Shown: positions 27,797-35,924 of the stretch, one piece after another
Position numbering within the stretch: position 1 is the stretch's first letter
Layout: every line of letters begins with the position of its first letter
Assembly: GCF_004295685.1 (NCBI RefSeq)
Contig: NZ_AP019368.1
Location: 2,687,501-2,751,500, forward strand
Length of the DNA: 64,000 nt
Source of the DNA: Fluviispira sanaruensis
GTDB taxonomy: Bacteria; Bdellovibrionota_B; Oligoflexia; Silvanigrellales; Silvanigrellaceae
Direction: 5' to 3'
Program-made: the position numbers and the translations under genes
The notes under the pieces: generated by a model
Told to the model about the DNA's origin: nothing
Database searches by the model: none
What the model saw: only the letters and a program-made list of their open reading frames with translations

Positions 27797-28702
27797 TTAC
27801 TTTTTTTTATAAGCAAGAGCATAAAAATTTCCTGCAGGGATTTTAATTATTATTTTCTTGAATAATGGAGAAAAAATCTTATTCAATAAAATTTTTTTAA
27901 GGAAAATTGGCATTGGGAAAAGCTTAATCCAATAATAAAGTGGATATGAATTAAAAATTGGTTGGATACTGATATTTTCATATCCACATTTAGTTAATAA
28001 AACACGCATGCCTTTTGGAGAAAAAAGCTGCATGTGCTCTATATCAAAAATCGGTGATTTTAGACCTAATATTTTGGTACTAAATGCTTTATAGTTATGA
28101 CAAACTGTATAAAAACACCCCCCCGCTCTCAAAATATTATAAATTGATTCAACAAAATCCTTTGGATTTTCCAAATGCTCCAATGTCTGAAAGCATGTTA
28201 TTAAATCAAAGGAATCTTTTGCAAAGGATTCTTTATTAAAAAAAGAATGAATAATATTTTGCTTAACTCTTGGCCTCGCTGCTTGAATGGCTGCTGTTGA
28301 GGGCTCTATCCCTTTTACCTCTTTAAAACCAAAATCTAATAAGCGTTCAAGAAAGGAACCTTCCCCAGTCCCAATATCGAGCGCAGAATTTATTTGCTTT
28401 ATTTCATTGGATATTGTGGGCAAGAGTTTGGCATATGTCAAACTTGCTCGATCTGCTTCTTCTTTACTATCAAAAGCAGCTTCATGATATGTATGTGCAA
28501 TATAATTACTTTCAGGAATAGGGCTCGAATACAATACATGGCAGCACTGACAATGATGAAGACGATAGTGCATGTATTCAGGCGTTTTTCTAGAGGCAAA
28601 TGCATACTCCCCAAGCTTACTAAAATCAAAATTTTCAGGCGCCCAAACTCTAGACTCCGTATCTACATAGCAGATTGGACAAGCACGATCTAAAAATTTC
28701 AT
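27797..28702 (-). CDS. Class I SAM-dependent methyltransferase with N-terminal zinc-ribbon-like motif
   Basis: A 301-residue protein. A CxxC (CPIC) near the start and a second CxxC (CQCC) near residue 50 suggest a small zinc ribbon, as in many sugar and glycan methyltransferases. The SAM-binding motif I is LDIGTGEGSFLERL near 103-116, followed by FDLITCFQTLEHLENP and the GGCFYTVCHN segment of the Methyltransf_23 pattern. The C-terminal hydrophobic stretch may associate with membrane. It sits between the epimerase-glycosyltransferase fusion and the transketolase C subunit, with gaps of about 20 bp. It probably methylates a sugar or lipid intermediate of the same pathway. Confidence 0.82.
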   Translation of the reverse strand: MKFLDRACPICYVDTESRVWAPENFDFSKLGEYAFASRKTPEYMHYRLHHCQCCHVLYSSPIPESNYIAHTYHEAAFDSKEEADRASLTYAKLLPTISNEIKQINSALDIGTGEGSFLERLLDFGFKEVKGIEPSTAAIQAARPRVKQNIIHSFFNKESFAKDSFDLITCFQTLEHLENPKDFVESIYNILRAGGCFYTVCHNYKAFSTKILGLKSPIFDIEHMQLFSPKGMRVLLTKCGYENISIQPIFNSYPLYYWIKLFPMPIFLKKILLNKIFSPLFKKIIIKIPAGNFYALAYKKK

Positions 28703-28723
28703 AAAAATTTCCTTGATAAATAT

Positions 28724-30667
28724 TTATTCACTTATATTTTTTACACTGCCATTTTGAATAATTGATTTTCTTATATACTTAGGTCTTGCCTTAACTTCTT
28801 CAAATATTTTTGCAATATATTCACCAATGAAAGCAACAGAAATTAAAATAGAAGAGCCAAAAAATATCACCAATATCATGACTGTTGTTATTCCTTGAGG
28901 AGCAATTTCTGGAAATATTAATTTTAAAAATATATGCACAAGAGATACTAATAATGAAGCTGAAAAAATAATTATCGAGCAAAAGGTTAAAAAGCTGAGT
29001 GGGACATAGCTAAATGAGAGAATACCTTTTTTAGCCCAATTCAAATTTTTTAATAGATTATTGGTCGATTTGCCAAATGCTCTTTCTGGCCTTAAATAAC
29101 AAATACCTGTTTGTTTAAAACCAACAAATGCTCTTATGCCCCGTAAAAAAACATCGCGTTCAGAAAATTTTAATATCCAACTCACAACTTTTTTATCTAT
29201 AAGACTAAAATCCCCTGCATCTTTTGGAATGTATACATATGAAAAATAACTAAAAATTCTATAAAATAATTTATAAGCAATTTGCATGAAAAAAGGCGCT
29301 TCTCTCTTCACTCGAATGCCAAAAACCACGTCGAATCCTTCTCTCCATTTTTCTATGAATTGGGGGATAATTTCAGGTGGATCTTGTAAATCACCATCCA
29401 TCAAAATACATGAATTCATTCGAGCAATTTTCATCCCACTCTGAAATGCTGCTTGTGAACCAAAATTTCGAGAATGCGTTATTCCCATAACATTTGGATC
29501 TTTAGCTGATATATTTCGAATTACTTCTTCAGTGTTATCAGGACTTCCATCATTAACAAAAATGATTTCATATTCAATATTCAATTGACTAAGTGTTTCT
29601 GTTAATCTTGCGTACATCAATGGGATAGCTAAATTATCTTTATAACAAGCAATTATAACAGAAGTACTATACGTTTTATTCAGCAAATATTTTTTAGATT
29701 TTTTTTCTAAGTTTTCCCAATTCTCTACAGTTTTCAGCCAATCAGCTGTTTTTAATAAACCTTGTTGTAAAGAAGTTTTGGGCTGCCAATTGAGTTTAAG
29801 CTTTGTTTTTTCAATATTAGCAAACCAATTTACATTGTCCCAATGCCTACTCTCAGTATTGCCAAAGATAGGATCGGTTGGAATTGAAAAAGCGATTTTT
29901 GCTTCATGCGCTATTTTTTCTATTGTCACTTCTTGGCCAAAACCTATATTAAAAGATTCTCCATAAGAATCTTCTTCTAAATTCAATGCTGCGGATATAA
30001 ACGCATTACAGACATCATCTATATAAATAAAATCTCTTGAGATATCTTTATTCACAAAAGGGGGGTATGAATTTTCAAGCGCTTTATGGACAATATTTGG
30101 AATTAATCGAGAGGGGTCTTCCAAAGGACCATAGACAGAGTACAATCTTAAATTTGCAATTGGAAGTTTTTTCTTTTTTCCATAGAACAAAATAAGATTA
30201 GAGCACGCAACTTTAGAAACTGCGTAATGACTATTCGGTAGCGGAAAATCATTTTCACTGGGCCCTGCTGAATTATCTCCATATTCGGAAGAGCTTCCTG
30301 AGTGAATATATGCAGAAAATTTATTTTTTTCTAAATAATTTAAAATTCTAAGAGTTATTAAAAAATTCGTTTCATAAATAAGTTCAGGATTATTTTCAAA
30401 ATGATACGCACCATATGCAATGCAATTAAATATTGTTTGCGGCTGAGTTTTCTCAAATAATTCAAATAAATTTTCATTTATCCGCAAGTTAAATATTAAA
30501 ATATTTTCTTTATTTTGAACATCAGAAAGTCTCCATGGATTTTCTTTGCTTGAAGTGCCGTAGACGTCATTTCTCAATGCATTTAATCTTTTAAAAAGAT
30601 TTGCACCAATGAAACCACTTGCTCCTAAAATTAAAATAGGTCCTCTCAATTTCATTAGATCTAACAA
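28724..30667 (-). CDS. NAD-dependent epimerase/dehydratase fused to GtrB/DPM1-like family 2 glycosyltransferase
   Basis: A 647-residue two-domain protein. Residues about 10-320 form an extended SDR: ILGASGFIGANL for NAD, SGSSSEYG, and YAVSK as the Tyr/Lys pair. Residues about 340-570 form a GT-A glycosyltransferase: VIIACYKDN, FVNDGSPDNT, MDGDLQDPPE. Two C-terminal membrane helices follow (about 565-635), as in GtrB and dolichyl-phosphate mannose synthases. The epimerase probably makes a nucleotide sugar that the second half loads onto undecaprenyl phosphate. The start is TTG at 30667, with GGGG 7 nt before it; the first ATG at 30655 lacks a usable site. A fusion of these activities in one chain is uncommon. 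Confidence 0.85.
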   Translation of the reverse strand: MLDLMKLRGPILILGASGFIGANLFKRLNALRNDVYGTSSKENPWRLSDVQNKENILIFNLRINENLFELFEKTQPQTIFNCIAYGAYHFENNPELIYETNFLITLRILNYLEKNKFSAYIHSGSSSEYGDNSAGPSENDFPLPNSHYAVSKVACSNLILFYGKKKKLPIANLRLYSVYGPLEDPSRLIPNIVHKALENSYPPFVNKDISRDFIYIDDVCNAFISAALNLEEDSYGESFNIGFGQEVTIEKIAHEAKIAFSIPTDPIFGNTESRHWDNVNWFANIEKTKLKLNWQPKTSLQQGLLKTADWLKTVENWENLEKKSKKYLLNKTYSTSVIIACYKDNLAIPLMYARLTETLSQLNIEYEIIFVNDGSPDNTEEVIRNISAKDPNVMGITHSRNFGSQAAFQSGMKIARMNSCILMDGDLQDPPEIIPQFIEKWREGFDVVFGIRVKREAPFFMQIAYKLFYRIFSYFSYVYIPKDAGDFSLIDKKVVSWILKFSERDVFLRGIRAFVGFKQTGICYLRPERAFGKSTNNLLKNLNWAKKGILSFSYVPLSFLTFCSIIIFSASLLVSLVHIFLKLIFPEIAPQGITTVMILVIFFGSSILISVAFIGEYIAKIFEEVKARPKYIRKSIIQNGSVKNISE

Positions 30668-30692
30668 GATTTTTCCCCTTATTCGATTTCAA

Positions 30693-31544
30693 TTATGCTA
30701 AAATATTCTCTAATGTTTTAGTATAACAATTTTGACTCATAGGTAGATAATGACAGGCTATTTCATCTTGCAATTGATACATATCTTTACCTTTAATAGT
30801 ATTACATATAATTGCATTTGGTTTGCCAGGAGCTAACTGTCTAACAGCATTCATTGCATTTTCTAAATCAACAAAATTATGTCCATTTGCTTCTAAAACA
30901 TTCCAGCCAAAACATTCAATTTTTAGTTTAAGAGGCTCTAATTCAAGGGTATCTGACGTTCTACCAAATCCTTGGATTTTATTACTATCGATAAGCCAAT
31001 ATAAATTTGTTAATTTATGCTGAGCTGCAAATAATGAAGCTTCCCAAGTACTTCCTTCATTTAATTCACCATCCGAAGTGATACAAAATATATTTCTTGC
31101 CATGCCCGTGAATTTATCACTTAAAGCTAAACCCGTAGCTAATGAAAGGCCATGCCCTAAACTTCCAGTTGCAAAAGGAATTTTTGCTAATTTATTGGCG
31201 GGCGGATGAGCCGCTAAGTTTGTTCCATCTTTATAAAAAGTATCAATTTGTTCTTCGGAAAGTTCACCAGATTCCGCAAGAGTTGCATATAATGCGGCAG
31301 CTGCGTGGCCCTTTGATAAAATAATTTCATCGTTTATACTTTTAGACCAATGAAATTTACAGATTGTCAATATATCAGCACACGATAAGGACGAGCCGAC
31401 ATGCCCTGCATTTGCATTAAAATACATTTTTAAAAAGCGTTTTTTAATTGAAATTGATATTATTTTTAGCTTATCTAAAGGGTTTGGCTCAAGATTCGGA
31501 ATTATATGATTTGATTGATCTGCACAAACTTCTTTATTAAGCAT
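30693..31544 (-). CDS. Transketolase N-terminal subunit (split transketolase)
   Basis: A 283-residue protein matching the thiamine-diphosphate-binding half of transketolase. It has NANAGHVGSSLSC near 43-55, SKGHAAAALYA near 77, GSLGHGLSLATGLAL (127-141), and the metal/pyrophosphate motif SDGELNEG (157-164) with DSNKIQGFG later. It is the first gene of the operon, preceded by a TTGACA-type promoter, and works with the C-terminal subunit at 26874-27779. The two halves are separated by two glycan genes rather than adjacent, which suggests a dedicated sugar-modifying pathway and not central carbon metabolism. Confidence 0.87.
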   Translation of the reverse strand: MLNKEVCADQSNHIIPNLEPNPLDKLKIISISIKKRFLKMYFNANAGHVGSSLSCADILTICKFHWSKSINDEIILSKGHAAAALYATLAESGELSEEQIDTFYKDGTNLAAHPPANKLAKIPFATGSLGHGLSLATGLALSDKFTGMARNIFCITSDGELNEGSTWEASLFAAQHKLTNLYWLIDSNKIQGFGRTSDTLELEPLKLKIECFGWNVLEANGHNFVDLENAMNAVRQLAPGKPNAIICNTIKGKDMYQLQDEIACHYLPMSQNCYTKTLENILA

Positions 31545-31963
31545 TTTTGCTATCCATTTAATAAGTAATTTATAAACTGTTCAGTAATCATTTACATCCG
31601 CTTAAGATAACAAGAATAATTAATAAATGTCAAATTGTAATTTAATGCTCAAAATGCTTAACTAGCAAGCATAGTAAAGTTTCTCTTATAATTTAAATTT
31701 TTTAACTCCATTGCATATTGTTGACTTTAAAGCCTAACTTTAAAATTGAAAATCTTAAAACTCACTCATTTTATAAATCCATTGATTTTAAATATAAAGC
31801 CAAGAAGTTATCGAATTTTTAAATTTTTAGTATTCATTTAAATCGTTTGTTTTAATAATATACGTAAATAATTATAAAACCCATGCTTACATAAGTACAG
31901 AACAAGAAGATAAAATTCTTAATTTTTTCATTTGAGGATTATAAAGATGGAGGGGTAAAACTT
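31545..31963. other. Intergenic region between the glycan operon and the ribosomal cluster
   Basis: About 420 bp without a gene. It contains the promoter of the transketolase operon (31604-31633). The rest is AT-rich with no clear structure. Confidence 0.55.
31604..31633 (-). promoter_or_regulatory. Sigma70-type promoter of the transketolase/glycan operon
   Basis: On the minus strand, TTGACA (31633-31628) is separated by 18 nt from TATCTT (31609-31604), about 60 bp before the start of the transketolase N-subunit gene. The -35 is a full match to the consensus and the -10 matches at four of six positions. Confidence 0.5.
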
Positions 31964-32020
31964 GTGTGCGAAAACGTCGAGAAGTGTAAAAAATGCAAAA
32001 TAAAATTCCTATTTTTATAA
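31964..32020 (+). CDS. Putative 18-residue cysteine-rich peptide
   Basis: A GTG-started frame of 18 codons giving a peptide with three cysteines (CENVEKCKKCK then a hydrophobic end). A strong GGAGGGG ribosome binding site lies 8 nt upstream. The stop codon is directly followed by the 16-bp terminator hairpin at 32021. This ordered arrangement of site, frame and terminator is what a real tiny gene would show. A convincing promoter was not found upstream, and the sequence is too short for family recognition. It may instead be a leader peptide or chance. Confidence 0.35.
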   Translation: MCENVEKCKKCKIKFLFL

Positions 32021-32058
32021 AAAATCGAGAGAGATCGTTTAAGATCTCTCTCGATTTT
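32021..32058. terminator. Bidirectional terminator after rplQ
   Basis: The arms 32021-32036 and 32043-32058 are perfect 16-bp complements around a 6-nt loop, with A-rich flank on one side and T-rich on the other. It lies about 70 bp beyond the rplQ stop and ends the long minus-strand ribosomal transcript. It also ends the small plus-strand frame. Confidence 0.88.
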
Positions 32059-32126
32059 CATGTAGCATATCGAGTAAAAAAGAAAAGAACTTCGTAGCAC
32101 GATATGATATATAAAATAAGTTAAAC

Positions 32127-32519
32127 CTAAGCGTTAACAGCTTCTACTTCAGCCTTAATTGCCTTAGGTTCTACGAACTCAATAAGAGCTCTTCTGGCAT
32201 TGTCGCCAGGGCGGAATCCAAGTTTTAAGATGCGTGTGTATCCGCCTTTTCTTTCAGCATTTGCAGGGGCAACTTTAGTAAAAAGGTCGCCTACAGATTT
32301 TTTGCTGTAAAGAGTCGCTGCAGCGCTTCTTCTATTTGTAACGCTATCAACACGCGCGAGAGCTACGAGAGGTTCTACAACCTTTCTGAGTTCTTTTGCA
32401 CGTTCAACAGTGGTCACCAATGTGCCATGTTCAACGAGTTGTGTTGCTAAACCACGAAGGAGAGCCTTACGCCCTGCTGAATCTCTGTTTAACTTTCTAT
32501 GTGCCAAACGATGTCTCAT
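32127..32519 (-). CDS. rplQ: Ribosomal protein L17
   Basis: A 130-residue L17 with the conserved start MRHRLAHRKLNRDSAGR and the segment LLRGLATQLVEHG. It is a large-subunit protein near the peptide exit tunnel. It is the last gene of the alpha operon, 25 bp after rpoA, as in most bacteria. The C-terminal tail is slightly extended with acidic and alanine residues. A strong hairpin terminator follows. Confidence 0.97.
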   Translation of the reverse strand: MRHRLAHRKLNRDSAGRKALLRGLATQLVEHGTLVTTVERAKELRKVVEPLVALARVDSVTNRRSAAATLYSKKSVGDLFTKVAPANAERKGGYTRILKLGFRPGDNARRALIEFVEPKAIKAEVEAVNA

Positions 32520-32544
32520 GTTCTTCCATCCTTAAATATCAGAC

Positions 32545-33549
32545 TTAAAGTCTTTCTCTTAATTTAGCGGGATCAAACCCTTCAATCTTCATGCCGAGGT
32601 GGAGACCCATTTCAGCAAGAAGGTCTTTGATTTCATTCAATGTTTTACGACCGAAATTCTTAGTTTTAAGCATTTCAGCTTCAGATCTAATAACAAGTTC
32701 TCCAATATAACGGATACCCGCATTTTCTAGACAGTTAGCAGCTCTCACAGAAAGTTCGAGTTCGTCAACTGATTTATAGAGATTCTCATTCAAACGAGCA
32801 TCCACTTGAACTGAATCGATCACTTGAACTTCATCATCAGCTTCTTGAAAATTGATAAAAATGGATAGCTGATCTTTAAGGATTTTAGCCGCATAAGCCA
32901 AAGCATCTTCAGAGGTCACAGCACCATTTGTGCTAATTTCTAAAATAAGCTTGTTAAAGTCAGAACGTTGACCAACACGTGTGTCGGCAACACTGAAGCT
33001 AACTCTTTTAACAGGTGAGAAAACAGCGTCTATTGGGATAACACCTAATGGCAAGCCATCCTTCACAGCGTCGCTTGTTAAATAACCTTTACCAGTTCTC
33101 ACAGTAATTTCGGCACGAAACTTACCACCCGCTCCCACAGTACAAATAATATGGTCAGGGTTTAAAATTCGTAGTGAACCGTCTGAAATGATATCAGATC
33201 CTTTGACAACCTTTGGACCAACAACATCGATCACAGCGGTTTTTTCACCTTCTGTGTCAAGCCATACATCCAAAGCTTTCAAATTTAAAACAACCTCTGT
33301 TACATCTTCAGAAACGTCAGGGACTGTCGAAAACTCATGCTCTACTCCTTCAATGCGCAAACCTACAACAGCAGCACCCTGAAGAGAAGAAAGCAAAACA
33401 CGACGCAATGCGTTACCTAACGTAGTCCCAAAACCACGCTCTAGAGGCTTAGCTATAAATCTCCCAAAAGCAGAAGAGATATCTTCTTTTTCAATAAACT
33501 GCGGCTTTAATAGCGCCTTCCAGTTGCTCTGCATTATTGACTCCGTCAA
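32545..33549 (-). CDS. rpoA: DNA-directed RNA polymerase subunit alpha
   Basis: A 334-residue alpha subunit. The N-terminal assembly domain (about 1-235) contains [18 protein letters not shown]; a linker leads to the C-terminal domain (about 255-334) with the helix-hairpin-helix segment [15 protein letters not shown] that contacts UP-element DNA and activators. Here rpoA is not directly preceded by an intact rpsD; instead a decayed rpsD remnant ends 45 bp before it. The start ATG at 33549 has GGAG 7 nt upstream. Confidence 0.98.
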   Translation of the reverse strand: MTESIMQSNWKALLKPQFIEKEDISSAFGRFIAKPLERGFGTTLGNALRRVLLSSLQGAAVVGLRIEGVEHEFSTVPDVSEDVTEVVLNLKALDVWLDTEGEKTAVIDVVGPKVVKGSDIISDGSLRILNPDHIICTVGAGGKFRAEITVRTGKGYLTSDAVKDGLPLGVIPIDAVFSPVKRVSFSVADTRVGQRSDFNKLILEISTNGAVTSEDALAYAAKILKDQLSIFINFQEADDEVQVIDSVQVDARLNENLYKSVDELELSVRAANCLENAGIRYIGELVIRSEAEMLKTKNFGRKTLNEIKDLLAEMGLHLGMKIEGFDPAKLRERL

Positions 33550-33979
33550 CTTTTCCGTTTCGTATTTTGCCCCAAAGCACTCTTTGAGCTCTTACTAATA
33601 AAAATAAAGCTCCACTACCACATTGCTCACGCACCGGAATTTGAACATCTTCTCGAGCTGGTCTTTGATGATGCTGCGCAAGTTGCCTTGAAGCACTTCT
33701 AGTACTTCCCACTTAAAACACTAAAGTTGGAAACCTAGCATAAGCCCATTGAACTAAACTAGAATTCCAAACATTTAGACATTAGAATGTGAAGCTCTAT
33801 TAAAAATCATTCTGATTCGTTTTTCTAGAGCAGAGTCCGCTTTTTTGGCATTTTCCTCTCCCAGAGAATATCTCGAGCTTAAACTCTATAAAATAGCGTT
33901 TAAAACCCATTTTAAGCCTCTGAAGGAAGAAAAAGCACTCACGTACACTTTTTCCTTAGTCAACGAAAAGTAGCTGTCA
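33550..33979. other. Gap at the expected rpsD position
   Basis: A 430-bp interval without an intact gene separates rpsK and rpoA, where rpsD normally lies in the alpha operon. Its rpoA-proximal third keeps a recognisable S4 C-terminal remnant (33595-33711). The remaining 270 bp show stop codons in every minus-strand frame and no S4 motif that I can identify. The part next to rpsK may be neutral spacer or fully decayed gene. Confidence 0.75.
33595..33711 (-). pseudogene. rpsD: Frameshifted 3' remnant of rpsD (ribosomal protein S4)
   Basis: Reading the minus strand from 33711, one frame gives WEVLEVLQGNLRSIIK. The frame one base over (33664-33623) gives RPAREDVQIPVREQ. Return to the first frame (33618-33595) gives VVELYFY and a stop. 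Joined, this follows the S4 C-terminus, where a WLEV segment leads to P-x-R-x-D, then E-x-L-I-V-E-L-Y-S-K. A missing base near 33664 and an extra base near 33620 break it, and upstream in-frame stops remove the rest. The position between rpsK and rpoA is the normal place of rpsD. A functional S4 gene must therefore be elsewhere in the genome. Confidence 0.75.
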
Positions 33980-34366
33980 TTAAACTCTACGACGTTTTGG
34001 TGGCCTGCAACCATTGTGTGGCACAGGTGTCGCGTCTTTAATGAGAGTTACTTTAATTCCTGTTGCAGAAATTGCACGGACAGCAGATTCTCTTCCAGAA
34101 CCAGGGCCAGTAACAATCACAGAACAGCTTTTCATACCACAATCGATCGCTTTACGAGCAGCGTCTTCAGCAGCAACCTGAGCAGCAAAAGGGGTACTAC
34201 GACGAGAACCCTTAAAGCCTTTACTACCAGCACTTGACCAAGTAACAACGTCGCCATTTGCGTCCGCAAATGTAACGATAGTGTTGTTGAAACTTGCAGA
34301 TACTGTCGCAATACCGGTTGGAACGTTACGTTTAACACGTTTCTTCTTTGATACTACCTTGTTCAT
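33980..34366 (-). CDS. rpsK: Ribosomal protein S11
   Basis: A 128-residue S11 with the typical core [21 protein letters not shown] and the C-terminal [13 protein letters not shown]. It belongs to the small-subunit platform and helps shape the mRNA exit. It follows rpsM by 21 bp in the alpha operon. The next expected gene, rpsD, is represented only by a remnant. Confidence 0.98.
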   Translation of the reverse strand: MNKVVSKKKRVKRNVPTGIATVSASFNNTIVTFADANGDVVTWSSAGSKGFKGSRRSTPFAAQVAAEDAARKAIDCGMKSCSVIVTGPGSGRESAVRAISATGIKVTLIKDATPVPHNGCRPPKRRRV

Positions 34367-34387
34367 TATCCATTACCTCACTCGGTC

Positions 34388-34756
34388 TTACTTCTTCTTG
34401 TTAGCCACAGTCTTTTTAGGACCCTTACGTGTACGCGCATTTGTTTTGGTTCTTTGCCCGCGAACAGGCAAGCCCTTACGATGACGTAGACCACGATAGC
34501 AACCTAAGTCCATTAGACGCTTAATATTGGACTGAACAAGACGACGCAAATCGCCTTCCACAGTGTGGTTTGTGTCAATAAGCTTTCTTATGGCGTTAAT
34601 CTGATCGTCGCTGAGTTCTTGGGTACGAGTATCTCTATTTATAGATAACTGATCCAAAATCTTTTGAGAGGATTTACGACCAAGACCATGTATATACGTA
34701 AGCGAAATTTCGATACGCTTGTTACGCGGAATGTCAACGCCCGCAATTCGTGCCAC
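34388..34756 (-). CDS. rpsM: Ribosomal protein S13
   Basis: A 122-residue S13 starting [14 protein letters not shown], with the helix-two-turn-helix region and the basic C-terminal tail [20 protein letters not shown] that contacts P-site tRNA and rRNA. It sits between rpmJ and rpsK, the normal order. Confidence 0.98.
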   Translation of the reverse strand: MARIAGVDIPRNKRIEISLTYIHGLGRKSSQKILDQLSINRDTRTQELSDDQINAIRKLIDTNHTVEGDLRRLVQSNIKRLMDLGCYRGLRHRKGLPVRGQRTKTNARTRKGPKKTVANKKK

Positions 34757-34779
34757 AACTAACCTCCGATATTATTCTA

Positions 34780-34893
34780 TTAACCTTGACGCTGCTTGTG
34801 CTTTTTATTTTCACAAATAACTCTTACTACACCAACACGACGAATTACTTTACACTTGTCACATATTGGTTTAACACTAGCTCTAACTTTCAT
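34780..34893 (-). CDS. rpmJ: Ribosomal protein L36
   Basis: A 37-residue protein read from the ATG at 34893 to the stop at 34780. It starts [19 protein letters not shown] and carries the C-x2-C-x12-C-x4-H zinc set, so it is the zinc-binding form of L36. GGAG precedes the start. It lies between infA and rpsM as usual and is easy to miss because of its length. Confidence 0.95.
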   Translation of the reverse strand: MKVRASVKPICDKCKVIRRVGVVRVICENKKHKQRQG

Positions 34894-34928
34894 TAGCATA
34901 CTCCTAGTAAAAACTCACGAAAACGTAA

Positions 34929-35174
34929 TTATTTAGCTCTATAAGTGATTCTAGCCCTAAATCTTCCATCTTTTGTTTTATCATTGGGATCTAGTAGGAC
35001 TGTAACTCTATCACTGGGCAATATATTGATGCAATTCATTTTCATCTTTCCAGAGACATAGGCTAAAACCTTGAGACTATTTTCGAGTTCTACTATAAAC
35101 AAATTGTTGGGTAGCTTTTCAGCGATTATCCCTTCCAACTCTACCTTCTTAGGCTTTTCATCACGTTCAGACAT
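34929..35174 (-). CDS. infA: Translation initiation factor IF-1
   Basis: An 81-residue OB-fold protein with the IF-1 pattern: a short N-terminus, VELEGIIAEKLPNNLFIVEL, then VSGKMKMNCINILPSDRVTV and the final RARITYRAK. It is slightly longer than the common 72 residues because of N-terminal charged residues and a small insertion near the end. It binds the A site of the small subunit at initiation. It lies between adk and rpmJ. Confidence 0.95.
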   Translation of the reverse strand: MSERDEKPKKVELEGIIAEKLPNNLFIVELENSLKVLAYVSGKMKMNCINILPSDRVTVLLDPNDKTKDGRFRARITYRAK

Positions 35175-35248
35175 TTACAATCATACTCCAATGAGAACAA
35201 AGAGCGTTATTGGGTATCTCAAATTGCTGCTTAAATCAAGACCAATCT

Positions 35249-35911
35249 TCATTTTCTCATTAAAATTGATACAATTTCAGCATAAACAATTTCGGGAGAC
35301 TTTAACCCATCAACAATACTTAATAATTTCCTATCCGCATAGTACGAAACTAAAGGGAAGGTTTCCTGCTGGTAAACAGTAAAGCGACGCCGTACTGTCT
35401 CAGGTTCATCGTCCTTGCGACGGAACATTGAACCTAACTTGCCGCAACTCACACAAGAATACTTTGAGATATCTGTATGAGCCACAATAGAATCGACCTT
35501 GCCGCATGCCGAACAAGTCCATCTTCTTTCGAAACGCTCCACTAATTTTTCCAGATCGGCTGTCAGTGATAAAACTAGATCAACCTTGCTTGAAAATTTA
35601 CTCAAAAGACTATCAAATTCTTTTGCTTGTGAAAGATTTCTTGGAATGCCATCCATCAAAACTATGTCGTTTTGATTTAATGTCATTGAGGACAGAGCAT
35701 TTTCAAGACACAAAAACATCGACTTATCATCTATGAGATGGCCAGACTCAACAATACCTTTGACTTTCAACCCGAGTGCGGATTCGGATGCTATTTCTTG
35801 GCGTATGATTGCGCCTGTAGAAATATGCTTCACTCCCAAACGTGAACTGAGAAGAGAACACTGAGTCCCCTTACCAACGCCTGGAGGACCTAGAAAAATG
35901 ATTACCTTCAT
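35249..35911 (-). CDS. adk: Adenylate kinase
   Basis: A 220-residue enzyme that interconverts ATP, ADP and AMP. The P-loop GPPGVGKGTQ is at 8-17, the AMP-binding STG is near 31-33, and DGIPRN is near 87-92. The LID domain carries four cysteines (about 133, 136, 153, 156), the zinc-binding long form. It follows secY by 13 bp; the order secY-adk-infA is common, though map, often between adk and infA, is absent here. Confidence 0.96.
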   Translation of the reverse strand: MKVIIFLGPPGVGKGTQCSLLSSRLGVKHISTGAIIRQEIASESALGLKVKGIVESGHLIDDKSMFLCLENALSSMTLNQNDIVLMDGIPRNLSQAKEFDSLLSKFSSKVDLVLSLTADLEKLVERFERRWTCSACGKVDSIVAHTDISKYSCVSCGKLGSMFRRKDDEPETVRRRFTVYQQETFPLVSYYADRKLLSIVDGLKSPEIVYAEIVSILMRK

Positions 35912-35924
35912 TTACAATCCTGTT

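Noticed and set aside
33491-33712. A 73-codon minus-strand open frame overlapping the rpoA start
   Set aside because: Only its middle is meaningful, as one frame of the broken rpsD remnant. It begins at a GTG inside decayed sequence and has no ribosome binding site.
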